Shown piece after piece: positions 22,780 to 33,310 of a stretch of DNA of 64,000 bases (position 1 is the stretch's first letter; every line of letters begins with the position of its first letter). Position numbers and translations under genes: made by a program. Where the stretch lies: the NCBI GenBank assembly GCA_023159155.1, contig JAJNNX010000043.1, forward strand, positions 186,001 to 250,000, given 5' to 3'. This DNA comes from Ustulina deusta. Lineage: Eukaryota; Ascomycota; Sordariomycetes; Xylariales; Xylariaceae. Under the pieces are notes generated by a model. It searched no databases. It was not told the DNA's origin and saw only the letters and a list, made by a program, of their open reading frames with translations.

Positions 22780-23026
22780 TCACGATGTGGATTGATTGAC
22801 CAGGGTGCGTGCTATGTTTCGAGCGACGCCGGTTGCCGTATGAATTCCACATTTCCCGTGTGGAAAGGCGGCAATGGCAACCTTATGCTTTCCGATTCGG
22901 CCAGAAACCAAGGCGTTATTGTCTTTAATAGGAACCGTATCGAGATCGTTACGTATTTCGTCTAACAAGCCCTGGGCTTCGGTGATTTTCTACTTGGACG
23001 ACATATACCCAGCTAACGATATAGTG
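22780..23026 (-). pseudogene. Fragment of a phosphorylase-superfamily domain (NLR/ankyrin-associated type)
   Basis: Reading the minus strand from 23026, HYIVSWVYVVQVEN fits the start of fungal PNP/UDP-phosphorylase-like domains (DYTIGWICALPIE). After a frame change, AQGLLDEIRNDL and then NNALVSGRIGKHKVAIAAFP fit AQAMLDE and HNAYTLGRIGEHNVVIACLP, and THTATGVARNIARTL-like sequence fits the next helix. A stop follows at 22780, before the glycine-rich IGGG motif. These domains are usual N-termini of fungal NLR or ankyrin proteins. Only about 80 codons remain and nothing of a NACHT or repeat region is present. Confidence 0.55.
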
Positions 23027-23399
23027 GTCTGTGTTAGGAATCGTTAAACATAGTATATACCTATACTATAGTGTATTGGAATGAAATACATTCAACCATC
23101 ATACGTATCTGGACTAAGAAACGAGTTGAGGTTTAGAGGAAAGAGTTAGGTTGCGGCGGAAGACTTCGACTTTATATCCCATCCGCTACTAAACTTTTGA
23201 TAAAGATAACTGCACGAGTATTAGACACAAAGAAATTTGGCTCCAAGAAGATTAGGAATAGGCTGGCGGTCCAACATGAAAAGGGACCCCATCATGGTGT
23301 GTAGACCGCACCTGATGTAGTGTAGATATGTCAGGTTTGCAGAGTCGACATGCCAATAATGTATTCGAACTTTTCCTCTATTAAATCCTGTATTTTTAT
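23027..23399. other. 3' flank of MCD4, no gene seen
   Basis: The stretch between the phosphorylase remnant and the MCD4 stop codon. It should include the MCD4 3' UTR. No frame or RNA structure is recognised. Confidence 0.4.
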
Positions 23400-26300
23400 C
23401 TAATTGCTTAAAACAGACCCATTAGTCGTTACCGACGATATCTCTTTTTCCGACTCCTCTTCATGTTGTAATCCATTAATTCTAGACGTGCGCTTATCCT
23501 CGCCCTCTACTTCCACCCCTGCGACGAAAGCCGCACTAACGCCTTCCAATGCTGCCACAAAAACACAAAGCAGACTAGCTATAGCAAAGTGAGTGATTGT
23601 TGATCCTATTTCTAACCAGGAACCCTCATCTTTGACAACCCAGAAGAAGTAGAGGGTAAGGATATCACTCAGCGACATGGCCAACATGAACAGCGCCGAC
23701 GGCGCCACGCCTATGCGCTTGTTCAGGACTCCTAAATTCGCCGAGATGAGCACGAAGGGAACCATCAGCTTCAGGATGAGGAGCGCCCCTTGAGAGAAAG
23801 GGTCGAATATTGGAAGAAGCCGGCACACGCTCTCGAGGCTGAAGGATGAGACCGACGCAACATTGCCGGTACTAAAGAAGGCAGACTGAAGAAGCACGAA
23901 GAAGAACAACGCCACGCGCGCATCTGAGAGCGACAACGGCCGAAACTTAGATGCAACCGCCTCAACAACTACCTCAGCAGTCGATTTTTGGCTCTTTTCC
24001 TTCTCCTGGCTTGACTGTAAGAACATATAGCCGTGATGTTCTAATCGAACCCAAGTTACCAAGGTAAGTGAAAAGGCAAAGTAGAAGAGTCCTTCATACG
24101 ATATCGTAAGAATGACGAACGTTGGTGCGCATGTCAGAAAAATAACTAGGAGCCTATGGAGGTAATGATTGTTAGGCTGGAGCCGGTGGGCTAGAGGCAT
24201 TAGGAGCGATATGACTAGCACGAGCCAGCCGACTATTTGATTGCCTCGAGGCAGGCCCTGTTTTGCTTGCAGCGATAGTGCGCTAGACCGAGTTACAATC
24301 ATGGCGAGGATGACGAGTCCGGTCTGTATCGTTGTTAGGGGGGACAACCAGAAAGAGTAGCAAATTGGAATTGCTTACTTGTACTCCAATGAGGGCCCTT
24401 GAGAGACCATTTTGCTTCTGCTGGGACTGCGGCTTGGTTGAACCAGAAAAGTCCGCAAGTAGTTTATCTTCAAATACGAGGTAGAGAATACCGACAGCCA
24501 CCATCAGGGAACCTCCGAGCATGCTACTATCGATTAGTTACCGCACAATACAGTAGATTTGGCTGTAACCTACATCAACTGTACATCTTCGACCTTGTTT
24601 GCAGGGAGCAAGGTGAAAGTGCTCATTAGGAGGCATGATGCAAACCATGTGGCACTGAGGCCGAGATGCCTCTGGAGGAAGGAGGCGCCCAGGGCTACGG
24701 GGAACAGCGAAGCTACGATAAAGAGAACTGTGAAGACTTCGCGATGAATGTATCCGAGCGCCTGACATGAGTTAAGATTATGTGTTGGTGACGATTTGAG
24801 GAGATGGTACATACCAATGACTCGATGATTCCCACGTACGTGATAAAATTCAAGATGAAGGATAAGACTCTAGTTCCTGTTTTGATGTGGCCTAGTAGAA
24901 CCTGCCTTCCTCTAGCCAGACTTTCTCGGCGCGCGTAGACCTCCTCCCAGAACAAAACCGGGAAAAGTGCATACGCATAATAGGTGGGAGGGGATCGCGA
25001 GATAAAGATGGATGCGTAGAGTGCAACAAGGACGGATGAAAAGAAAATTGTTGCGCCGATTGTTCGCGACGGCAGCGTTGTACCTTGCAAGACATGTAAG
25101 TCGATGACGGTAGTCAGTGAGAAGGCCATCCAGCCTAGGTACCCAATTGTAACAAGAGCTCTGAGAAAAAGCCAGTCGTATGTCTGCAGATAGCGCATTC
25201 CCTCTAGACCAAGCTTCATTAAAGCAGCACTCTCTTCAATGGCTTCCTCAAAACGTCCCAAGTCGATCAGATCTCGTATTGACGAAAGCCGAGCGTCAGG
25301 AATCCTGCCGCGGTCTACGCTCAAGGGCTCATAAGGCCGGTATCTCAACTGGTTTGATTTCTTGTTCACTTCCTTGACGCGATACATCTCAAGGATTTCT
25401 TGGGCATTTACAAACGATGCTTCAGCTTTCCCTTTAGTATCCGCCGATAGATATGACAGTGGCAGTTCACCCACAGAATTCGCGGGGAATTCGAGGCCAA
25501 CCAAGTAAGCCATGAGGGCGGCGACGTCGGCTTGCTGCGTATCATGTCTTTGGACTCGACTGAGATCCCAGTCTGCGGAGTATTCATCATGCCCGGGCGC
25601 TGTGCCATGCTGGTATATCGTAGGTTTAGCGACACCAGAGCCCCAGGCTATAAGTGGTGTTCGGGTGTTATCTGGGTGCCCGTCTCCATGGCTGCCCCAA
25701 TCGCTCATCCCATGATCCGCCGTAAAAACGAAGGCAGTTCTGTCGTCGGCGTAAAATTTCCGGATCACGCTCGTTACTTCTTGGACACCTTCATCTACAA
25801 CCTTGATGTTGTTGAGGTACTCTTTTGAGTAGGGCCGATACGAATGGCCAGTCGTATCCAGTCCCAAAAGGTGGAGAAAAAACACTATTTTGTCCTGCCG
25901 TAGGGCGTTATTCAGCGTGCTGTTATTCTCTGCAGCGGCGAAAAGCTCCTTCACATGATCGAAAACCCAGAGATCGAGATGAAGCGCATCTTGGGAAAAG
26001 TCCTCGAAATCGGCATCATAGCAGTAGGCATCGATTTTACCCGGTGTGGCTCCATGCTCAAACATGGGGAGAATATCCGGGCTGCCCCAGCTCCATGTAT
26101 GCCTGCTCCGATTGAAGACGCTGTCGAAGTTCACCGGGTTGAGCTTCCAGCCCGTCGCAACAGCCGAAACATCCTCATACAAGCCCGCTATCAGAGCAAC
26201 ATGTCCAGGTCGGGACTCGGTGGGCACTCTTGTGTGGGACACCCCGAACGTGCCGTGTTCCAAGACGCGGGATCGCAGGAAAGGCGCAAGCGGTCGCGGG

Positions 26301-26611
26301 GTCAAATCTTGGTCCGTTTCTGGGTATGGCTCGGGAAACGACTGGAAGGCTTTGTCGGCTCGCAATCCGTCTCCTACAAGCGCAATATTAGCGTTGAGAG
26401 CTCGTCCCGCCCACAAGACGAATTCATCCATACCAACAAAGAGCACAAGCCGATCGGCCGGTGCTTTTTCTCCCGCTGGCCTTTCCAGCTGGAACAATTG
26501 CATGCCACTGACAATTGGACTGACAAAGTAGATATCAAAGATTGAATAGATATATACCAGGTGAAAGACCATGGCTATAGCCAAGAATTTAAAGCGGCTG
26601 GCGCCCGCCAT
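23400..26611 (-). CDS. MCD4: GPI ethanolamine phosphate transferase 1 (MCD4/PIG-N)
   Basis: Adds phosphoethanolamine to the first mannose of the GPI precursor in the ER membrane. Five exons: 26611-26434, 26373-24815, 24761-24574, 24526-24379 and 24323-23400, with introns of 60, 53, 47 and 55 nt; 998 aa, full family length. The start MAGASRFKFL leads into a signal-anchor. The luminal phosphodiesterase-like domain has the metal-binding VGDGLRADK, then SRPGHVALIAG, then DHGMSDWGSHGDGH. The C-terminal half is polytopic. An upstream in-frame ATG at 26758 exists, but the sequence before MAGAS is unlike the family. Intron 1 (26433-26374) is 60 nt and open in frame; removing it restores LFVGDGLRADK, so it is a genuine intron and not coding. 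Identity is near certain. Confidence 0.93.
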
Positions 26612-27293
26612 GGCGAGGCTTTGTAATGACTGGATTGAGGGTGGGCAGTCGAGGCTCGCAGCTCGCAGTTCGGTGGACGTGGTATGGGCACGTAGGTGAC
26701 AGGATCCATGGATGTGCGACTTAAGGAGCGAGTAATGAAAACGGATGCGAGCTGACACGGATAGTCACAGTCGCCATAGAGGCTGTCGTTGGTGCCTACA
26801 TGTAATGTCCCGGAAAGATAATATAGTCCTGACAGGTTGTCGATATGATGATGGTGTCAAGACCGTCAAGGTTCCTAACCTCCTTAGCAGATCTAAGCCC
26901 ACTGTGTCCAGTTCTAGCACTAAACTTATTTGGGTTAGACTGTCGGCTTCTCTCGGTAGGATCCATGCAACTAAAGTGTCGACAACTCCTCTAGCCTGTG
27001 TAAGTGTGCCCCTGGTCGGGGAATACAACTAGGTACCTAAATACTGTAAGTCACGAATGGCTTTCAACGCCAATAAAACATCAAGATATCCGCACATTTA
27101 TGAATGTCAATTAGGTACGGGACATCTACACCCGGAATGTCCCTACACCTCAAGTCCCTTCTAACGCCATAGTTTAATAACATGATGGGTATCATAAAAC
27201 ATTTTAACCACGCCGCATGTCTGAATTCAAGAGTCTCGAGCACTCACTCCCTTAACTAGCTCGACCAGTCGCCCACGCCAGCGAGAGCGACCT
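26612..27293. other. Intergenic gap between PCS1 and MCD4
   Basis: MCD4 upstream region and PCS1 3' flank (both genes on the minus strand). A TACCTA-type motif lies at 27029-27040. The only frames are short and mutually antisense and lack family features. Confidence 0.5.
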
Positions 27294-28854
27294 CTACTCT
27301 GCGCGTTCGCTCAAGGCCTTCACCACCCTCGAATAGAACTTTGCGGCATGCAACCGTGGGAAAGTGATTTCCTCCACAAGATAATCCGGCAGCGTATCTA
27401 TCAGCTCCTCATCCCGAGCTGCATCGAGCTGAGGCATGTACATGAACTGCGCATCTTCGAACTTGTCTGATGACCCATCATTTCCTATCGACAATTTGAA
27501 ATGAAGCGCTGCAAAACGGTTAGCCTTCGCGTCGCTCGCTGCCTTGTCTTGAACTTACTCCCGTGTCTCCCAGTCTGGACGCAGTCGAACACCTCATCAT
27601 CGTTTTCGCGCTTGACGCCGCAAACCAGCAAGCCCGTCAGGTCTCCGTATAGGTTCTCTTTCTTCTGAGCTAATTGAGCTGCGGCTTCTGCGGCGCTCAC
27701 TACGTGTCGGTTATTTGCGTGAGTATTTTTCATGGCGCTGCCAGGAACCTTCTTCATGTTGGCCGATTCTGCTGATCGAGCGGCAGCAAGTCTAGTTGAT
27801 AATGTCTTGACTTCAGTTTTCGCCTCTGCCAAAGAGCCATGCACTCCATCGAGCTTCTCTTGTAGTTCCTCAACCTTCTTTTGACTGTCTTCAAGCTGCT
27901 GCCGAAGTTGCTCAGCTTCTTTAGCTACCTCTGTCTCCCCGGCTAACTGAGCCTTGAGGGTAGCAATGAGCTGTTTATCGGCTAAGAGACGTCAGCATAA
28001 TATACTAGCATCCGGTATACATATAAAGTAGCATTACTGTTCGCTCGTTCCTCGCCTTGCTTCCTTAGACGATCGAAATTTCGCTCTGCTTCCTGAACAC
28101 CAATTTCCCGGAGATCGCGATATTTTGTTTCGAGAGCCTCGTGCTTCCGAGTAAGTTCTCCAATGCGCCTCCTCAAAGTCGGATCGTTTAGCTCAGAGTC
28201 GGAAGCGGAAACTGGTCTTCGGCTAGCGCTGAATAATACTCGTGATTGAGGCCGTTGAGCAGAGGACATTCCTTGCCGGTGATACGGTGGTAGCTCCTCT
28301 ACTTGTTCGTCTTCTACGGTTTTCGTATCTGCCATTTCAACCTGTTGGGTCTCAGGAATCTCCATTTCTGGTTGTGTCTCGGGAATTTCGGCCTCGACGT
28401 TTATCTTGGGCTTGCGCCCTCTCCTAACCGGCTGAGGCGGGGTCGTTTCAATTTGCATTACCGATAGCTCGTCTTCGTCCTCAGGTTCGGCAATCTTCCG
28501 AGCTTTATGAGCCCTGGCTCGACTTCTCCCAGTTCGAGGTTTGTCTTCGGTATCCTGGTCCGCTGGCGCATCGATGCTCTCGCTAGCGGGTCGTTTTGTT
28601 CCCTTGCTCTGCGCAGAGCTGTCTTGGGCATTCCCAGTCTTATCGGTCAGGACATTTCGCGCTGGTGCTCGCGCCGCTCGAGTTGACTTTGTGACTCGGC
28701 CTGTCGCCGCGGCGCGAGCTTTCTTCGCGGGAGGCATGATTTCTGCTATTGATTGTGCTTCCTGGGCAAATAGATCCAAATCCACCTCCGAGTCGATTAA
28801 ATCAACGAGGGTTGTGAGCTTGTTGCTGTGTGCTTTCCTCTTGGCATTGATCAA
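27294..28854 (-). CDS. PCS1: Monopolin complex subunit Csm1/Pcs1
   Basis: Kinetochore-associated nuclear protein that clamps microtubule-binding sites in yeast meiosis and mitosis. Exons 28854-28038, 27981-27559 and 27508-27294 (introns 56 and 50 nt) give 484 aa. The N-terminal half is low complexity, basic and acidic (PPAKKARAAA, RRGRKPKI), typical of a disordered nuclear tail. A long coiled coil follows from about residue 235 (LRRRIGELTRKHEALETKYR) through exon 2 (AEQLRQQLEDSQKKVEELQ). The C-terminal globular Csm1 domain has KKENLYGDLTGLLV, then VFDCVQTGRHGTLHFKLS, then PDYLVEEITFPRLHAAKFY. The next in-frame Met (MPPAKKARAAA, at 28737) is an alternative start. Family assignment rests mainly on the C-terminal domain. 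Confidence 0.88.
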
Positions 28855-29396
28855 CTAAAATGAGTAGAAGCCGATTCGTACACTAAAAATAATCAGGGGC
28901 GTGCAAATGAAACCGAAATTGATAGACAAGAGAAATCGTTATAGGTAGCAGTAACAAAGCAGCTTGTGAAGCGTGGGTTCACATTGGGTATCCCATATCG
29001 CGACCAAGGCGCGCTGAAGATAAACAAGCCTGGCCTGGTGGGGTTTTGTGTGCCCCACTATTAAGAGAAAAGCATCCAGGTTCAGCATCGAGATCGTAGC
29101 TGGAGCTGAAGGTGCCCACATTATATACCTAGGTACCTAACCGACTCCGCACTGTCTATTTCCAATACGCAGTATATGTATCATATCCTCTATGTGCATA
29201 TCAGAATGCATATGTCTGCGATTGCCACCTCGGCGCATCGGGCGTGGCGGCTAGGTAGTCGAGCTTCGAGACCCGAACCGACCGTTGCCTCATTTTGATA
29301 TCTAAGTAGGTATTGTATGTCTCAAGAGCAATCACTACCTGTCAACCAAATTGTCTCACCTAGCCACCGCCCTCCGGGTTATTTGAGAAGGTACAG
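28855..29396. promoter_or_regulatory. Bidirectional promoter region between PCS1 and MSP1
   Basis: The two genes diverge from this 542-bp gap, so both promoters must lie here or overlap the 5' leaders. It holds a TATACCTAGGTACCTAACC motif (29124-29142). No TATA box or factor site can be assigned with confidence. Confidence 0.5.
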
Positions 29397-30844
29397 ATGC
29401 TTCTCACTTGGCTCAGCGAAACCTTCGCCATGGTCGATCGCAAAAGAAAGGGCGCTGATTACGTATGGGATGTTCTTCTGTTATTAGGAACGGTATGCAC
29501 AAATGCCTGGGCGCGAATAGAGCCTCGTCTTGCTAACTCTTTAGTAAGGCCGGTGCAGTATGGTTTTTGACGAAAAATGCCATCTCGAGTCTCCAAGGAA
29601 CGCTTGCCGATCCCGACAAAGAGAAACACGACCAAGCGCGTATCAAGGCGAAAGCGAACCTCTCCCGTTTACGAAAAACACGAGAAAACGATGGAGCCGA
29701 TGGTGATGACTCCGCAAATGGTGACCGGAAAGGGCATGGCGTCGAAGATTTGGCTCTGAACGAGTGGGAAAGCATGGTTGCTCTAGAGGTCGTCGCACCT
29801 GAAGACATACCTGTCGGGTTTGATGGTGAGATCCAGTCCTCTCGCACTGGCGTGTCTAGAAACTGACCTTGGTGGAAGATATTGGCGGCCTAGACGATAT
29901 AATAGAAGAGGTCAAAGAGTCGGTCATTTATCCATTAACTATGCCGCATCTCTACTCACACGCTGCACCTCTACTGTCAGCACCTTCGGGAGTCTTGCTA
30001 TACGGACCCCCCGGCTGCGGCAAGACAATGCTAGCCAAGGCTGTGGCACATGAAAGCGGTGCATCATTCATCAACCTGCACATTTCGACATTAACAGAGA
30101 AATGGTATGGAGACTCCAACAAGCTAGTTCGCGCCGTTTTTTCGCTCGCTCGCAAACTGCAACCTACGATTATTTTCATAGATGAGATAGACGCCGTCCT
30201 AGGAACAAGGAGAAGCGGCGAGCACGAAGCCAGTGGGATGGTGAAAGCCGAGTAGGTCAATTCGACTCTAATTCTCCAAACTCTTGCTGATCACAACCAG
30301 GTTTATGACGCTCTGGGACGGCCTCACCTCGGCAAATACACGTGGGATGCCTGCGCGCATCGTTGTTCTCGGAGCGACTAATCGAATCCACGACATCGAT
30401 GAAGCGATACTGCGCCGAATGCCAAAGAAATTCCCTGTATCATTACCTGACAAGACACAGAGACTTCGTATCTTGCAACTTCACCTGAAGGGTACGAAGA
30501 CGGAGCCTAACAATTTTAATATGGAGTACATTGCGAAGATCACAGCCGGTATGTCCGGTAGCGATATCAAGGAAGCTTGTCGAGATGCTGCTATGGCACC
30601 GGTTCGTGAGTACATTCGGGAGCACCGGGCAACCGGGAGCTCCATGTCGAGCATCGATCCAACAAAGGTGCGCGGCATGCGGACAGAAGATTTCTTTGGA
30701 CGAAAAGGCGGTGGACAAATTTTGATGCAAAATCATTCACGCGCTAAATCCTCCAGTGACGAGTATGAGGATGTCGAGGAGGAGGAGGAGCCTACAGTGG
30801 ACACATCGACACCTGCTGCGAAAGTAACTGAGCAGTCAGCATGA
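29397..30844 (+). CDS. MSP1: Msp1/ATAD1-family AAA ATPase
   Basis: Membrane-anchored AAA ATPase of the mitochondrial outer membrane and peroxisomes that extracts mislocalised tail-anchored proteins. Exons 29397-29492, 29549-29825, 29879-30251 and 30301-30844 (introns 56, 53 and 49 nt) give 429 aa. An N-terminal membrane segment (WDVLLLLGT joined to AGAVWFLT) is followed by a charged linker and the family signature [10 protein letters not shown]. Walker A is GPPGCGKT (about residue 167), Walker [10 protein letters not shown] (about 226), then the arginine-finger region [10 protein letters not shown]. The C-terminal tail is acidic and low complexity. The second Met at 29430 (MVDRKRKG) may be the real start. 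The first intron uses the acceptor TAAG at 29545-29548, which restores GTAGAVW; a TTAG four bases earlier would break the frame. Confidence 0.92.
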
Positions 30845-31898
30845 TTTTCTTGAGGGGGTTGACACAGAAGTTTAGACTGTTTGAACGAAGGCGTTACGGG
30901 GCACCAGTGTCGAGAACCTTACCAACCTCGCTATGTTTTATCGCGTGAGGATTATCAAAACGGCGGATACTACTAGACAAACCCCCAATGGTGTATAAAT
31001 ATCGGAATGTATCATGGGAGAGATCGCATCACTATATTGTACCTGTTTTGTCGAACGCCTGCGGAGTCTAGGGGATACCCTATGTTTTTCTGTCTCAAGT
31101 CGTATAAGACCAGATTGTGAGAAGCTAATTACCTAATTTCGACAACGTATCTGGATATTAATGCCGTTAACGCTCCGGTCAAATCTGGCATGGCTTATAG
31201 CATACCAATATCATTTGATACCATCACCTATTCTATCTATAGCTCTACTGAACATGGCGCGTTTGGTAGAGACGTTACCGCCAAGCCTTGAATGTCTAGG
31301 TATCAATGGTATCACCAAGTACTCGGTATCGCGGAAAAGGCAGTATATAATTCTCGGAACCTATATTTTATAAACACCGTATATCTAATGAATAGTTAGT
31401 AGTAGGTAGGTGCAGATGATTGCTTTTCGCTGAGGATACAGAAACCAATGCCGACATAACTTGAGGTATCCATATTATATCCATATGATAGGCAGTAACA
31501 AGAGAGGAGACAGCAGGCTGGTCTGACGGCGCCAAAGACACGGCAGTCGGTGGGACCAGGACTCACTGGCAGACTGCAGTGCCGTCTTTGTCGAGGTGGG
31601 GTACCAAAGCACGTCATTCTGTTAAATCCTCCATCGAGAACCCGCACCTGTTCCCCGGACTCCGATAACCGGCACGCAAGTACAACAACATCCAAACCCG
31701 AAGTCACTGACCTCAGGCCGACATAGTTCCTTTTCTCACTTCTTGAACACACTACCTCCGCACATCCTTATCCAATTGCAACTCACCACCATCTCGCCCA
31801 TTGGCGTGGCACCCGCCAATCCCTCCCTACCTCCCTACTTAGCACCTGCTTAGCACCTGCATTGCTGTTCAATCCCACTAGATACTTACCTAGGCATC
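30845..31898. other. Gap between MSP1 and cystathionine beta-lyase
   Basis: Contains the MSP1 3' flank and the promoter of the next gene. AT-rich patches (31140-31380) and TACCTA-type words (31396-31410, 31838-31895) are present. The 300 bases before the next ATG are pyrimidine-rich (CCCTCCCTACCTCCCTACTT), a frequent feature of fungal core promoters. No gene seen. Confidence 0.5.
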
Positions 31899-33310
31899 AT
31901 GTCTTCCTCGCCACCGAATCACGGGTCCTCGTCGCCGAGTGGCGACGATGCTACCAAGCCCATAAATAAGGCCGTTGCAAAAGTAGATCTCGAAGGCCAC
32001 AACCTCCCTCCTTCGCCTGCTCCTTCGAGCCCCTCGGCCGGGCGCCGCCGATATGCCCTCGCCACGGAGCTTGTCTACACCGATTCCAAGGATCAATATG
32101 GCGCCTCCAGTATTCCCATCTACCAGTCTGCCACTTTCAAGCAGACCTCTGCCGCAGGTGGAAATGAATACGACTATACACGGTCGGGCAACCCCACCCG
32201 GACGCATCTGGAACGTCACATGGCCAAGATCATGAATGCTACCCGTGCGCTGGCCGTAGGTTCCGGCATGGGTGCCTTGGACGTCATCACGAGGCTTCTC
32301 CGTCCCGGCGATGAGGTTATCACCGGTGATGATCTATACGGCGGCACGAACCGGCTACTGACATACTTGTCATCGAACCAAGGCATTGTTGTGCATCATG
32401 TCGACACCACCCATGTGGAGAGGGTACGGGAAGCTGTATCAGATAAAACCGCCATGGTACTTCTTGAGACCCCAACCAATCCCTTGATCAAGATCGTCGA
32501 CTTGCCCGCCATTGCCAAATTCGTCCACGAAGCCAACCCGAAGGCCCTCGTCGTGGTCGACAACACCATGCTTTCGCCCATGCTTTGCAATCCTCTAGAG
32601 CTAGGCGCAGATCTCGTCTATGAGTCAGGCACGAAGTATCTGTCGGGGCACCACGACATCATGGCCGGAATCATCGCTTGTAATGACCCTGCCATCGGTG
32701 ATAAGATGTACTTCACCATCAATTCGACGGGCTGTGGCCTTTCCCCTAACGACTCGTTTCTTCTCATGAGGGGAGTCAAGACACTAGCTATTCGTATGGA
32801 GAAGCAGCAAGCAAACGCCCAGATGATCGCCGAATTCCTCGAGTCACACGGCTTCCGCGTCCGTTATCCCGGTCTCAAATCGCATCCCCAGTATGATCTT
32901 CACTGGTCTATTGCTCGAGGCGCAGGGGCTGTCCTATCTTTTGAAACTGGCGATATAGCGGTGTCGGAGCGGATTGTTGAAGCTGCCAGATTGTATGCAA
33001 TCAGTGTCAGCTTCGGATGTGTCAACAGCCTAATCAGCATGCCATGCCGCATGAGCCATGCCAGCATCGATGCGAAGACCAGGAAGGAGCGGCAGATGCC
33101 CGAAGACTTGATTAGACTCTGCATCGGCATTGAGGATGTCCAGGATCTGATTGATGATTTGTCCCGCTCGGTGAGTAGAGTAACACGCGCAAACACCATT
33201 GCACGACCCTGACTAACACACAGAAGCTCGTACAAGCCGGGGCTGTAACCATTACACTCGACGGTTTTCATGCTACGGGAACGGCAGCATTGAGTGGTGA
33301 TTCTGTATAG
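31899..33310 (+). CDS. STR3: Cystathionine beta-lyase
   Basis: PLP enzyme of methionine synthesis that splits cystathionine to homocysteine, pyruvate and ammonia (Neurospora met-2, Aspergillus metG). Exons 31899-33170 and 33224-33310 with a 53-nt intron; 452 aa. A Ser/Pro-rich N-terminal extension of about 45 residues precedes the Cys/Met metabolism PLP fold: YTRSGNPTRTHLE (phosphate and substrate contacts), then GDDLYGGTNRL, and the Schiff-base Lys246 in ESGTKYLSGHHD. The last 28 codons lie in exon 2; without splicing the frame would run on for 14 unrelated codons. Beta-lyase is preferred over gamma-lyase or gamma-synthase from overall resemblance (SGHHDIMAG); substrate choice cannot be proven here. 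Position of the N-terminal extension fits a targeting signal or a poorly conserved tail. Confidence 0.88.

Noticed and set aside
25955..26545. 196-codon plus-strand frame
   Set aside because: Antisense shadow of MCD4, whose motifs and splice sites are unambiguous.
24713..26758. Upstream Met of MCD4 at 26758 as the start
   Set aside because: The 49 extra residues are not family-like, and MAGASRFKFL at 26611 matches the conserved N-terminus and signal-anchor.
31890..33310. Calling the PLP enzyme a cystathionine gamma-lyase
   Set aside because: SGHHDIMAG and general resemblance favour beta-lyase, though sequence alone does not exclude relatives.
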